From: a virus
Length of the DNA: 54,627 bases
Virus record (IMG/VR): IMGVR_UViG_3300032677_000040
Span: 1 to 54,627 of that record
Reading direction: 5' to 3' (one strand)
Positions 19,201-25,622 of the stretch are shown in pieces. A model generated the notes under the pieces. That model saw only the letters and a list, made by a program, of their open reading frames with translations, did not search any database and was not told the origin of the DNA. Made by a program: the position numbers and the translations under genes. Position 1 is the stretch's first letter. Each line of letters begins with the position of its first letter.

Positions 19201-20750
19201 ACGCGACCATGACCGTCACCGGATTCACCAATTCGGATAACGACGTCACCAACGCGCTTATAACGGCTTCTAGCGCGACTTCAATTACGATCTCGGCTAC
19301 CACCACCACCGAGACTGCGAGCGCTTCAGCGGCCTTCTCTGTCGCAGGAATACCCGGTTCTACGATCGTTGGAGACTATGGACCGACCGGGGCCGTGGCG
19401 ATGACCAATTGTGGTGGCACTCCGGGGGCTTGCTCAACTCCAGACGCTTACGCGATTCACGATATGTACCAATTTGGGAACGCCAATGCGAATTATACCG
19501 TTGGCGAGAAGTGCTTAGGAGGCACAGGCTGTACGCCGGGAACGACCACCTTGGATCAGCCTTACGCGTGGCTCATCGATTCCCTGAACGTTCTCGCAAC
19601 GAACTCCTCTGGGCATTTTGGGGTGGGCTACGACTACATCATGCACGGGACAAACAGTCCGCAGGGGCAAACAGGATTGTTTGAAGTGCAGAGTGGTGGT
19701 TCGCTCGTAAGTTCTCCGAGCAGCATCAACATTGTCTCAACCACCTCGCCCGATAATCTGCCAAACCCCGGCGCCATCATTCTGGATATTCACTGCTCAT
19801 GGAATGACAACTTGGGTATCGATTACTACCCAGTAGAATGCGGGAATACGACCGTTGCCATTGACATGGCACAGACGCCGCCTCACTTTGCGAACAACGG
19901 ATGCGACCAGCACGGCTACCTCCAGAGTCCACCGAATTGCCTGACGACGAATCCGTTTACAGGGCCACTTGTCAACGAACTGATTATCTACCCTACAGCA
20001 CCTTTGGGAGGGCCAGTTTGCACTTCCGCGCCGTGCAGCGTCTTGCCCTTACTGCGCCTTGGGAATGGCTATATCAGTGCAGTCTCAAACGACTTTTCGG
20101 CAGCAAATCTGATTGAGAGCATATCCCCGAATGGTGCCTACGTCCTGTACACGACGGATCACATGTGCACTTTGGGTGCAACATCGGTGTCTATTACCGG
20201 GTTTACGGGGTCAAGCGGAACCTTGACCTTTACGGCGGTTAATGCGTTCTCTGCTGGAAATAGCTTCGCCCTCGGCGGATTCTCCGGAGCCAATGCTGGG
20301 CTCAACGGGCAGACGGTAACAGTCCTATCTGCCGGCCTAAGCGGGACACAGTTTGAGGCGACGGTGACAGGATCGGGCTATACGGGAGGCAACGGTAAGG
20401 CGATCAACGCCCCACCCTATATCTGTGGCGGTCCGTTATGGCAATCCACCAACAACTACAACGCTGGGGACGTAATGACCCCACTCACAGCGAATACACC
20501 GAACTGCACCTATCATGCCCAAGCGGCGGGCACTAGCGGGAGCACACAGCCAACATGGGTAAGTAGCAATCTGTGCATCACCACACCGATTACAGACGGC
20601 ACGGTAACGTGGATCTATGACGGGATGCAGAACATGAGAGGTGACGTTTTTATGGTCAAAACGGGGATCGCGAACGTTGTCATCCCGCCGAACAATTTTT
20701 TGCTCTTAGGTTCGACCTACGCAAACCGTCTTTTCGATGGAGGATATTGA
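16206..20750 (+). CDS. Giant right-handed beta-helix spike/adhesin with Sec-type signal
   Basis: 1514 residues, ATG one base after the previous TAA. The signal peptide (1-19) ends Leu-Ala-Phe-Ser-Gln. Residues 41-68 read Phe-Ile-Asp-Pro-Ser-Ser-Gly-Ser-Asp-Ser-Asn-Ser-Gly..Trp..Leu, the entry motif of DUF1565/pectate-lyase-like parallel beta-helices. Asn-rich rungs follow (Asn-Asn-Asn-Tyr-Ile-His-Gly, Phe-Asn-Asn-Val, Phe-Asn-Asn-Thr). Two modules with Thr-Ala-Val-Asn-Gly-Ser-Gly-x-Tyr lie near 803 and 977. A carbohydrate-binding-like unit near 1412-1472 matches those in the nozzle-like protein. It is likely a polysaccharide-binding or -degrading spike. No catalytic residues can be named with certainty. 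Confidence 0.7.
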   Translation: MKRFLLILIVCWARLAFSQGSCSNFAGGSCPANIPSGVVHFYFIDPSSGSDSNSGASESAAWAHLPGMTGVTAGVGPGVIDNYAGTGTDNCGSSTCDFHAYGFIVRGGTTFTSASLPMFMREMGTSAAPLYFGVDPGWYSGGSWSRPIFNAGGSSANLCGNTATAATGSTCFGGNGLITFSPTGYVYWDNFEFTNLYWYASGVTNGQETYLNFARCNSTGNCVLEHNYAHGWAHHAYSSGANADVCNLFAGDTSVVDRTSIAEFNVVDGSDTAEDACVAFWGGPPFANNNYIHGVPNGAVVDSVISWSGNWFDTITTSYDTTQHQNTFEDNGAHNNEFFYNNVATNTTNSDGLTLNFAPCTGTTTYVFNNVEGNTDDTPLNVQPECGTGTLFVFNNTIELGADSVAGTGNSGVGTGTYPGCPTGLAGCTYRNNQFIGTNTQADQTCNATCTNTTDLSQTIAVAKANSSPAFNQYAFSQSPYIFSPTASTNSTVGAGTNTASVCTTISGLNSAAGTACSSDTNYGVTYNSTAHTVSAPARTVNSRPASGAWDIAAYEYALSQATAPTCTPTSGNAPQSLTCSNSNSAPTVMCAAISPSNPVSNGAGTGCHVGTPLGTGSSEPYSALIGGTYNFIAGTASLADSNETSYTFGNCPTSTQAGVPGIPNYGGLRVDTCTMNIGAIPNVWTSYSTDNGFTGAGLCTTNDAGNVICRVSDGNSDPTLIGGTFTTNYSGSDVDQHISLDGSQFVIGRDGSSNSYLYVYSGIGSPQPVTISGSPYTIPTKIVAFSQSTPKKLYAMNIVQGGPSPVTAVNGSGQYTGTIAAGSSNNLAGDYGITSGFGAGGNITSPTLITASTGTSVSFSVTTTAQSCPGTCTLTVVSQAAISSYNLSACTATSCSPTPTAIYDFAQGTCLNWANGFQPSWSSVWRVSNDDSTFSIAFSNNQGAAGGQNTGTLIATYKVGSGCRVMNSFPASIALTAVNGSGVYSCTCPGAAANLYAYATMTVTGFTNSDNDVTNALITASSATSITISATTTTETASASAAFSVAGIPGSTIVGDYGPTGAVAMTNCGGTPGACSTPDAYAIHDMYQFGNANANYTVGEKCLGGTGCTPGTTTLDQPYAWLIDSLNVLATNSSGHFGVGYDYIMHGTNSPQGQTGLFEVQSGGSLVSSPSSINIVSTTSPDNLPNPGAIILDIHCSWNDNLGIDYYPVECGNTTVAIDMAQTPPHFANNGCDQHGYLQSPPNCLTTNPFTGPLVNELIIYPTAPLGGPVCTSAPCSVLPLLRLGNGYISAVSNDFSAANLIESISPNGAYVLYTTDHMCTLGATSVSITGFTGSSGTLTFTAVNAFSAGNSFALGGFSGANAGLNGQTVTVLSAGLSGTQFEATVTGSGYTGGNGKAINAPPYICGGPLWQSTNNYNAGDVMTPLTANTPNCTYHAQAAGTSGSTQPTWVSSNLCITTPITDGTVTWIYDGMQNMRGDVFMVKTGIANVVIPPNNFLLLGSTYANRLFDGGY

Positions 20751-21139
20751 TGAAACAAATTCCGTACGCCTTAACCGCTCTGATGCTGATTGTCTTAGCT
20801 TGGCGGGAGCCTATCAAAACCGTTCAGGCTCAGTCCTCCTACGCCTTCTTAGCCCCTGTAGCGTCACTGCAAGCATGTGCTTGGCCTTCGGGGATGACGA
20901 CAGGCTTTGCCCTATGCCCCATTACGGCAAACGGGTCTACGGTAGTTGCCTTCGCCGCGAGTGGGGGACCGTTTACAGTGCCCTCCCAAGGGCCTAGCGG
21001 GGCCGCTGGAGCGCCCGGGCAAGGGTTTGCGATAGGAACCGCCATCACGTTCAAAGAAACCTGCCCTAAGGGCTCCGGATCGATTCCGGCTGGATTTACG
21101 ACAAGCGGGTGTACTCTGACCATAACTGGGCTCAACTAG
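20750..21139 (+). CDS. Small exported protein with collagen-like segment
   Basis: 129 residues. ATG 20750 overlaps the previous TGA and has GGAGG at 20739-20743. The N-terminal hydrophobic helix (about residues 5-18) is followed by a Val-Gln-Ala-Gln-Ser cleavage-like site near 25-29. The middle has a short Gly-x-y run (Gly-Pro-Ser-Gly-Ala-Ala-Gly-Ala-Pro-Gly-Gln-Gly) like a collagen fragment, and Cys residues are paired along the chain. It could be a fibre tip, chaperone or secreted accessory. Confidence 0.55.
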   Translation: MKQIPYALTALMLIVLAWREPIKTVQAQSSYAFLAPVASLQACAWPSGMTTGFALCPITANGSTVVAFAASGGPFTVPSQGPSGAAGAPGQGFAIGTAITFKETCPKGSGSIPAGFTTSGCTLTITGLN

Positions 21140-21148
21140 GAGGCAAAC

Positions 21149-21442
21149 ATGTGGAACTTTATTTTGGCGCACCAGGTTACTGCGGGAGTAGTGCTGATGT
21201 GGGTAGTGTCCACGGCGATCGGGGCTATGCCGACTCCGAAAGACGGTTCCAGTGGTTTTTACGTGTTCCTGTTTCAGTTCGCGCAGGGCATCGGCGGGGC
21301 AATTCCCAGATTGTTGGCGATCTATGCTCCGACCACACTCAGTAGCCTGACTGGGCAGACGGTCAAAACCACGACGCCTCCGAATCCTCCGATTACTGAG
21401 GCGGCAGAGGAACGAATAGCTACTCCGGTGGCCCCAAAGTGA
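21149..21442 (+). CDS. Holin-like small membrane protein
   Basis: 97 residues with GGAGG about 8 bases upstream. Two hydrophobic segments (about 8-27 and 36-60) with a short polar turn are followed by a Thr/Pro-rich cytoplasmic-type tail ending Ala-Pro-Lys. Size, topology and place at the head of a membrane-protein run after the fibres suit a class II holin, but this is prediction from topology only. Confidence 0.45.
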   Translation: MWNFILAHQVTAGVVLMWVVSTAIGAMPTPKDGSSGFYVFLFQFAQGIGGAIPRLLAIYAPTTLSSLTGQTVKTTTPPNPPITEAAEERIATPVAPK

Positions 21443-21466
21443 CCATTTACTATTTCCGGAACGGGG

Positions 21467-21760
21467 TTGGAATGCGCCCAATATCTTAGCAAGTGTGAGG
21501 TAAATGATGTGGCTGTGGATTCCGGTGCATACATACTTCTGGTCGCAACTGCTAGTCTTCAGCTTGTTGCTTCTGTCATTCGCTCTGACGTTAATCGACG
21601 TATCAGAAAGTCTGAGGCTGCTCGCGCGGAAAAGGAGCGAATTGAGAGAGATTGGCGTCAGCGGGTGGAGCGAGAACTTAATGAATTTCGGTCAATTTTC
21701 TACAGACTTGAGGAGCCGGTCAAGAGCAAGATGGGAATTGATATTAGGTTGGAAAAATAA
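21467..21760 (+). CDS. Membrane-anchored coiled-coil protein (possible spanin-like)
   Basis: Frame with a single hydrophobic helix followed by a highly charged coiled coil (Arg/Glu/Lys-rich, about the last 55 residues). This topology is like an inner-membrane spanin or a membrane-tethered scaffold. TTG 21467 gives 97 residues, but a GTG at 21509 with GTGAGG ending 8 bases upstream is the better start (83 residues). It shares 257 bases with the gene starting at 21504 in another frame, and the same ribosome site could serve both. The composition of this frame looks genuinely coding. Confidence 0.5.
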   Translation: MECAQYLSKCEVNDVAVDSGAYILLVATASLQLVASVIRSDVNRRIRKSEAARAEKERIERDWRQRVERELNEFRSIFYRLEEPVKSKMGIDIRLEK

Positions 21761-22124
21761 ATGGCGTGGCCGCACGGTCATAGAGAATTTGGTCTTCGTG
21801 TTTCCTTGCATGTTGGTCATGGTCCTAGCCTCGCTGGTGATCCCGGCAGAACACGCGGCGGTGCTAAATCAGGTCACGACGACCGGGCCTCTGTATCTAC
21901 CTCACATCGAACAGAACATGGACCAGTACCACTTTTACGCCGATCCAGATGGGGACTCTAGCAGGCGCATGTTGCTGACGTTCTGCCAAGACAAGGGATT
22001 CAAGCCAGAGTGGGATGAGGGGCAAACATTGCGCTGGATTCGCTACAAGGCGTGGCCGGACTGCCTTGAACTCATTGGGGTAGCAGGAGAAAGAGATGCA
22101 AACGGGAAGCTAATTCAGCGGTAA
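21504..22124 (+). CDS. Membrane protein of unknown function, long overlap with previous frame
   Basis: Up to 206 residues from ATG 21504 (or 21507), with TGAGG just upstream. The part beyond 21761 is the convincing one: a hydrophobic helix (Phe-Val-Phe-Pro..Met-Val-Leu-Ala-Ser-Leu-Val-Ile-Pro) and then a soluble domain with Tyr-Leu-Pro-His-Ile-Glu, Phe-Cys-Gln-Asp-Lys-Gly-Phe and Trp-Ile-Arg-Tyr-Lys-Ala-Trp. The first 85 codons overlap the coiled-coil gene and have a Ser/Arg/Leu composition typical of a shifted frame, so the true start may be TTG 21738 or TTG 21783. Unknown function. Confidence 0.5.
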   Translation: MMWLWIPVHTYFWSQLLVFSLLLLSFALTLIDVSESLRLLARKRSELREIGVSGWSENLMNFGQFSTDLRSRSRARWELILGWKNKWRGRTVIENLVFVFPCMLVMVLASLVIPAEHAAVLNQVTTTGPLYLPHIEQNMDQYHFYADPDGDSSRRMLLTFCQDKGFKPEWDEGQTLRWIRYKAWPDCLELIGVAGERDANGKLIQR

Positions 22125-22134
22125 AGGGGGTTTT

Positions 22135-22326
22135 ATGGTGGATCATGAAGGGAATGCAATCACGAACGGGTATCAGGGATTCATCCCGGTAACATTCAAC
22201 ATCGCCAACGACGGTACGGTGTCGATCGTGACTGCGTACAACAATGTTACCCTGTCGGACAATCCGACACAGATTGCCCCGGACACGCACAAGGGTAATC
22301 CGCAGTGGCCAGATTTGCCTTCGTAA
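22135..22326 (+). CDS. Small hypothetical protein
   Basis: 63 residues, ATG after AAGGGGG at a normal distance; the TAA overlaps the next ATG (TAATG). Polar, with Ile-Ala-Asn-Asp-Gly-Thr-Val-Ser-Ile-Val, which suggests a short beta hairpin. No family recognised. It lies in the lysis/host-interaction region. Confidence 0.5.
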   Translation: MVDHEGNAITNGYQGFIPVTFNIANDGTVSIVTAYNNVTLSDNPTQIAPDTHKGNPQWPDLPS

Positions 22327-22544
22327 TGGTTGACCGTCCCAAGTCCCCATGGCCGAGCCCGGACGATGTATTGCACGGGTGGAAACTGCTAAAGGCGAGC
22401 GATGGAGACGGGAGGGTTCACTTGGGCGACAAGTATTGGAAGTTTTCAGAACGCAGGTGGTATGACGTTAGGGATAAAAAGACGTTTCTCGGTGACAGCG
22501 TAGCAACGTCGATGGGCCGATTTATTCGCAGAATCGGGAAGTAA
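22326..22544 (+). CDS. Small hypothetical protein with aromatic/charged sequence
   Basis: 72 residues from ATG 22326, which overlaps the previous stop by one base; a GTG at 22305 would extend into that gene. Sequence features are Gly-Trp-Lys-Leu-Leu, Lys-Tyr-Trp-Lys-Phe-Ser-Glu-Arg-Arg-Trp-Tyr and an Arg-rich end. It looks like a compact soluble protein. Unknown. Confidence 0.5.
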   Translation: MVDRPKSPWPSPDDVLHGWKLLKASDGDGRVHLGDKYWKFSERRWYDVRDKKTFLGDSVATSMGRFIRRIGK

Positions 22545-22555
22545 AGGGAGGCTGT

Positions 22556-22726
22556 ATGCCAATGTCAATCTTGTTCTGGGTTATCTACATCATTTCGTTG
22601 CTGGTTGGGTTTTGGGGCTATTACGAGCCAACAGGAGCTTGGGTCCGCCGCGCAGGAGGCTATATTGCCCTGTGGGTGTTGGTGGGCATCCTAGGCTGGA
22701 GCGTCTTTGGACCTGCTATCAAGTAG
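22556..22726 (+). CDS. Tiny two-helix membrane protein, holin-like
   Basis: 56 residues, ATG 22556 with AAGGGAGG upstream. Two hydrophobic helices (about 4-20 and 36-52) are joined by a Tyr-Tyr-Glu-Pro..Arg-Arg turn, and the protein ends Gly-Trp-Ser-Val-Phe-Gly-Pro-Ala-Ile-Lys. The ending and topology match a widespread family of very small phage membrane proteins usually found near lysis genes. It may be the holin, or partner the larger candidate at 21149. Confidence 0.6.
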   Translation: MPMSILFWVIYIISLLVGFWGYYEPTGAWVRRAGGYIALWVLVGILGWSVFGPAIK

Positions 22727-22752
22727 GGTTCTATACGGTACTCTAGCAAACT

Positions 22753-23160
22753 ATGAGCGAACTGGCCCAAGGGTTAACGATCGCTGCGTTCTCAGTAATT
22801 CTCGCCGCGATACTGGCGTTCATCGTCAGGCTGAACGGTCGGATCGACGCTCTGACGGTCAGCACCGCGAAACTGGAAACGCAAATATCTCCCTTTTGGG
22901 CTAGCGTGCAGCTCCAGATTTCAAAGGACCTGCACCATCCGAATCCGCGCTATCACGAGATGGATGACCTACTGGAGAAGTTGGAGGCTCTGACGATCTC
23001 CCCGGAGGAGCGTGAGCGTCTAAAGGCTCTGCTGGTGGAGCGCTCCTCGGATACGCACGAGGACATATCCGAAGACCAGCGCAAAAAAGCCAGTCTCATG
23101 ATTCCGCTGATGGACATGGTGACGGAAGAAGCGAAGCAGAGGGAAGTCCATGAACATTAA
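22753..23160 (+). CDS. Single-TM protein with helical domain of a phage-associated family
   Basis: 135 residues. One transmembrane helix (about 8-28) precedes a cytoplasmic or periplasmic helical region with Leu-His-His-Pro-Asn-Pro-Arg-Tyr-His-Glu-Met-Asp-Asp-Leu-Leu-Glu-Lys-Leu-Glu. This His-His-Pro..Asp-Asp-Leu-Leu-Glu pattern recurs in small phage proteins near lysis cassettes and other accessory regions. It overlaps the next ATG by 11 bp. The role is unproven; a holin or lysis-timing accessory is possible. Confidence 0.55.
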   Translation: MSELAQGLTIAAFSVILAAILAFIVRLNGRIDALTVSTAKLETQISPFWASVQLQISKDLHHPNPRYHEMDDLLEKLEALTISPEERERLKALLVERSSDTHEDISEDQRKKASLMIPLMDMVTEEAKQREVHEH

Positions 23161-24070
23161 ACACGCCGTACAGAACGCCATCCCCGGCTGGACCGGTCGG
23201 CTCGCAGCCCACTACATTTCGTACAATGCGAACGGACAAGTACATCGAGATTTACCCTACGCCAACCCAAACGATCCCAAGGTCATTGCCAAACAACTGG
23301 AACTGATTCAGGCGTGTGGATTCGATGTGGTCATATCGACTTGGCAGGGGCCGTGGGCTACAGCCTGCAACCAGAACGCCATGGCCGTTTCGGCGCTCTG
23401 TACTGCGATGGGCCTCCAGTTCGCTCTGTTACTGGACCCGTGGTGTGCCAAGCTCAATTCTCAAGGGCAGGCGACAGCACCGTCGATCAGTAACCTGATT
23501 GCAGCTTTGCAATACTCAACCACTCAGACCATGCTCAAGGCGACGAGCTACGTCCCTGAAAAGTACGTGCTCGATTTCAACACCCTTAACCCTACGACGT
23601 TGACCAACCTGAACGCCCTGACCACGGCCATCCCGGGAGTTGAGTTTCTCGCGCAGAACACCGAGTTTTCGTGGATTGCCTACCCTCCGGCGACGATTAC
23701 CGACTCGGTAGCCAAAAACGCTTGGGCCACTGCAAATTTGCAGGTGCAGAATAAGAACGCTGGGATGAAAGTTCCTGGCGTTTGCATGTCGTTTAACGAT
23801 TCGGGCTTGCCATTGCCTCAAGGAGTTCCCACGCAGGCCGCTTTTGATGCGTCAGGAGGCGTTCGGGACTGGTCTATGAGCGTTTGGCTACCCCCAGCCC
23901 CCAATCGCGTCCTAGGGAGCTTTGGAGGGCAATTCCTCCTGCAGCAGTTGGCGGTTACACCAGCGGCCGCACCCATAATTGCCATAATTACCTGGAACGA
24001 TTACGACGAGGGCACGGCGCTCGAGCCTAAAATCTCTGAATTGCTGGGTGTAAACTGGGCTAGCCTATGA
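23150..24070 (+). CDS. TIM-barrel glycoside-hydrolase-like protein (GH99/GH71-like)
   Basis: 306 residues, starting inside the previous gene's 3' end. The N-terminal His-Tyr-Ile-Ser-Tyr..His-Arg-Asp-Leu-Pro-Tyr (about 21-38), followed by a helix and Gly-Phe-Asp-Val-Val-Ile-Ser-Thr-Trp-Gln-Gly (about 57-67), and the C-terminal Ile-Ile-Thr-Trp-Asn-Asp-Tyr-Asp-Glu-Gly-Thr-Ala-Leu-Glu-Pro, are the hallmarks of barrel glycosidases related to GH99/GH71. The acidic Asn-Asp..Asp-Glu-Gly cluster would be near the active site. No signal peptide is seen. The position between membrane proteins and a DUF5675 gene suggests a role in wall or capsule breakdown. No classical endolysin is visible in the window, so this could be the lytic enzyme. 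Specificity cannot be told. Confidence 0.6.
   Translation: MNIKHAVQNAIPGWTGRLAAHYISYNANGQVHRDLPYANPNDPKVIAKQLELIQACGFDVVISTWQGPWATACNQNAMAVSALCTAMGLQFALLLDPWCAKLNSQGQATAPSISNLIAALQYSTTQTMLKATSYVPEKYVLDFNTLNPTTLTNLNALTTAIPGVEFLAQNTEFSWIAYPPATITDSVAKNAWATANLQVQNKNAGMKVPGVCMSFNDSGLPLPQGVPTQAAFDASGGVRDWSMSVWLPPAPNRVLGSFGGQFLLQQLAVTPAAAPIIAIITWNDYDEGTALEPKISELLGVNWASL
23731..23742. repeat. Dispersed palindrome TGCAAATTTGCA, copy 2
   Basis: Exact 12-bp palindrome inside the glycosidase-like gene, where it encodes Ala-Asn-Leu-Gln. Confidence 0.85.
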
Positions 24071-24474
24071 TCTTCGTGGTTCAGCGCAGAGTCATCAGTT
24101 CGGTATGCACAATGGGAACGTTGTCGATCGACTGGAAACAGAACTGCTACACCCTTGAGCCCCCCTACGCCGCCGATACGGTCAAGCCTCGAGCCATCCC
24201 CGCGGGAACCTATGATCTAGCCGTCGGATACTCCCCGCACTTCAACCGGCTAATGCCACAGGTTCAGAACGTGCCCGGATTTGAGGGCATACTGATTCAC
24301 TGGGGAAACTATCCGGACGATACTGAAGGCTGTACCATCGTTGGCACCCTCGAGGAAGCGAATTTTGTTGGTCACTCCGTAATAGCCTTTGACGAACTGT
24401 TCAAAGTGATTCAAGATGCAGTTGCATCCGGTCCCCAGGTCATCACGTACCTAGATCCTCCCAAAGGAGCCTAA
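24067..24474 (+). CDS. DUF5675-family protein
   Basis: 135 residues, ATG overlapping the previous TGA by four bases (ATGA). It contains the family landmarks: Tyr-Thr-Leu-Glu near 32-35, Ala-Ile-Pro-Ala-Gly-Thr-Tyr near 47-53, Ser-Pro-His-Phe-Asn-Arg, Val-Pro-Gly-Phe-Glu-Gly-Ile-Leu-Ile-His-Trp-Gly-Asn and Thr-Glu-Gly-Cys-Thr-Ile-Val-Gly. The conserved His and Gly-Cys resemble the geometry of L,D-transpeptidase-like active sites, which has been taken to imply cell-wall work, but activity is not established to my knowledge. It is often found in phage lysis regions, as here. Confidence 0.75.
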   Translation: MIFVVQRRVISSVCTMGTLSIDWKQNCYTLEPPYAADTVKPRAIPAGTYDLAVGYSPHFNRLMPQVQNVPGFEGILIHWGNYPDDTEGCTIVGTLEEANFVGHSVIAFDELFKVIQDAVASGPQVITYLDPPKGA

Positions 24475-24475
24475 A

Positions 24476-24838
24476 ATGGCTAACAAGTTTCTCGGATTTC
24501 TCGAGGCAGTCGGACGAGACCTAAAAAAGGCTCTGCCGTGGATTCAGACGGCAGGAGAAGCCGCAGTTCAGGTATTCCTCCCCGGCGCCAGTGTGCTTTT
24601 TAACCAGACCGTTAACGCGGTCGTAACCGCCGAACAGAGTTATGCCGCCATCGGGCAGCAGGGCAAGACAGGAGTTTCAAAGTTGGCCGCTGTCGTCCAA
24701 CTCATGGGGCCGCTTATTGCTCAAGGGCTGGCAGACGCGGGCAAAGCCAACGATCAGGCCGCGGTCGAAGCATACATTAACGCCATTGTGCTCATCTTGA
24801 ACACTACGCCGGTGAGTACAGCGCCGGCCGCAACTTAA
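24476..24838 (+). CDS. Small helical protein of the lysis region
   Basis: 120 residues, ATG two bases after the previous TAA, with AAAGGAGC upstream. Ala/Val/Gln-rich amphipathic helices throughout, a weakly hydrophobic segment near 100-110 and a Pro/Ala tail. The pattern Gly-Lys-Thr-Gly-Val-Ser-Lys-Leu-Ala-Ala-Val-Val-Gln-Leu-Met is one I have seen in small phage proteins near lysis genes, but no function is known to me. A strong hairpin follows its stop. Confidence 0.5.
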   Translation: MANKFLGFLEAVGRDLKKALPWIQTAGEAAVQVFLPGASVLFNQTVNAVVTAEQSYAAIGQQGKTGVSKLAAVVQLMGPLIAQGLADAGKANDQAAVEAYINAIVLILNTTPVSTAPAAT

Positions 24839-24850
24839 CTTCTCTCCCGT

Positions 24851-24889
24851 CCGGGATGCTGTCTTAGAGGCCAGCGTCCCGGAATTTTA
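24851..24889 (+). terminator. Rho-independent terminator-like hairpin
   Basis: An 11-bp stem (24851-24861 with 24872-24882, one G:U pair) with a 10-base loop, followed by AATTTTA. It sits 12 bases after the stop of the preceding gene and before the last secreted gene, so it probably ends or attenuates the long late transcript. Confidence 0.65.
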
Positions 24890-24898
24890 CGAGGCTTT

Positions 24899-25360
24899 AT
24901 GAAACGACTCGCACTGCTTCTGCTGTTCGCTCTTACCTGTAGTGGCTTTGGACAAACCCTGAGCCAAGGAACCGTAACCTTCGCCCTCGAAGCCATCGTT
25001 CCCGGCACGACAGATTACATCTACGACTTCACTGTCGCAGGCGGGTTTCCAGAGCAAAAGGGCGGTCACCTCCCAGATGGATTTGGTTACAACGCGGGCA
25101 CGCTGACTCTGGAATACACCCAAGCCCAAGTAGGCAACGCATACAACGTCACAGCCAACTTTGTGGGCTATGCCCAGTCTCCGATGATGGATGACTTCTG
25201 CTCCATCGTCAGCGCTAATCTAACCGACGTAACGCTGACTTCTACGAAGGGCGGGACGCTGACTAATTTCGTGGGAGAGTACGCGCAATTGACGTGCTTA
25301 GAGGACGGGGTTTACTGGTATGGTCCGGGAGGAATCACGATTCACGCGTCTAGGTTTTGA
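24899..25360 (+). CDS. Secreted protein of unknown function
   Basis: 153 residues, ATG 24899 with GAGG upstream. A clear Sec signal (1-19, ending Ser-Gly-Phe-Gly-Gln) and a beta-rich mature part with three Cys (Phe-Cys-Ser-Ile-Val near 100, Leu-Thr-Cys-Leu near 136). Because it lies behind the terminator-like hairpin, at the end of the late strand, and next to the convergent early operon, it may be an independently expressed cargo gene, such as a surface modifier made in the lysogen. It overlaps the convergent minus-strand gene by 11 bp at the 3' ends. Confidence 0.6.
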   Translation: MKRLALLLLFALTCSGFGQTLSQGTVTFALEAIVPGTTDYIYDFTVAGGFPEQKGGHLPDGFGYNAGTLTLEYTQAQVGNAYNVTANFVGYAQSPMMDDFCSIVSANLTDVTLTSTKGGTLTNFVGEYAQLTCLEDGVYWYGPGGITIHASRF

Positions 25361-25622
25361 TGGTCAGAAGAGCATGTATCTCCGTTCGCAGTCTCTCCAG
25401 TTCTCGGGATTGCGCCGCCAACGCTATAGACACTAATCGGTGCTCGCGCTGACACATCAAACAAGAACTCCCATTCTCCTGAAATTTGAAATGACCATGA
25501 ACCCCACAAAATGACGGCTTCAATATGTCGGCACGGGCTGTGGCGAGTTCGGCTTCCTTCTCTCGGAGCGCCGATTTAGCCGCCTCAAGGTCGTGTGTAG
25601 CTGCGACCAAATCTCCGAACAT
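25350..25622 (-). CDS. Coiled-coil plus zinc-knuckle-like small protein
   Basis: Last gene of the minus operon. From ATG 25622 it gives 90 residues: a coiled coil (Leu-Glu-Ala-Ala-Lys..Arg-Glu-Lys-Glu-Ala-Glu-Leu) and then Phe-Cys-Gly-Val-His..Cys-Leu-Met-Cys-Gln-Arg-Glu-His, a possible Cys/His zinc site. The frame is open up to 25736. It overlaps the upstream gene by 103 bp, far more than its neighbours do. A TTG at 25523 making a 4-bp TTGA overlap is an alternative start (57 residues). It may instead be the shifted second half of the upstream gene. Confidence 0.45.
   Translation of the reverse strand: MFGDLVAATHDLEAAKSALREKEAELATARADILKPSFCGVHGHFKFQENGSSCLMCQREHRLVSIALAAQSRELERLRTEIHALLTIKT

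Noticed and set aside
8135-20750. Diversity-generating retroelement or other targeted hypermutation system for the fibres
   Set aside because: No reverse transcriptase, no template/variable repeat pair and no adenine-biased variable end were seen; the repeated Leu-Asn-Ile-Pro motif differs at DNA level.
23150-24070. Calling the barrel protein a muramidase-type endolysin
   Set aside because: Visible motifs match GH99/GH71-like barrels, not lysozyme or GH25.
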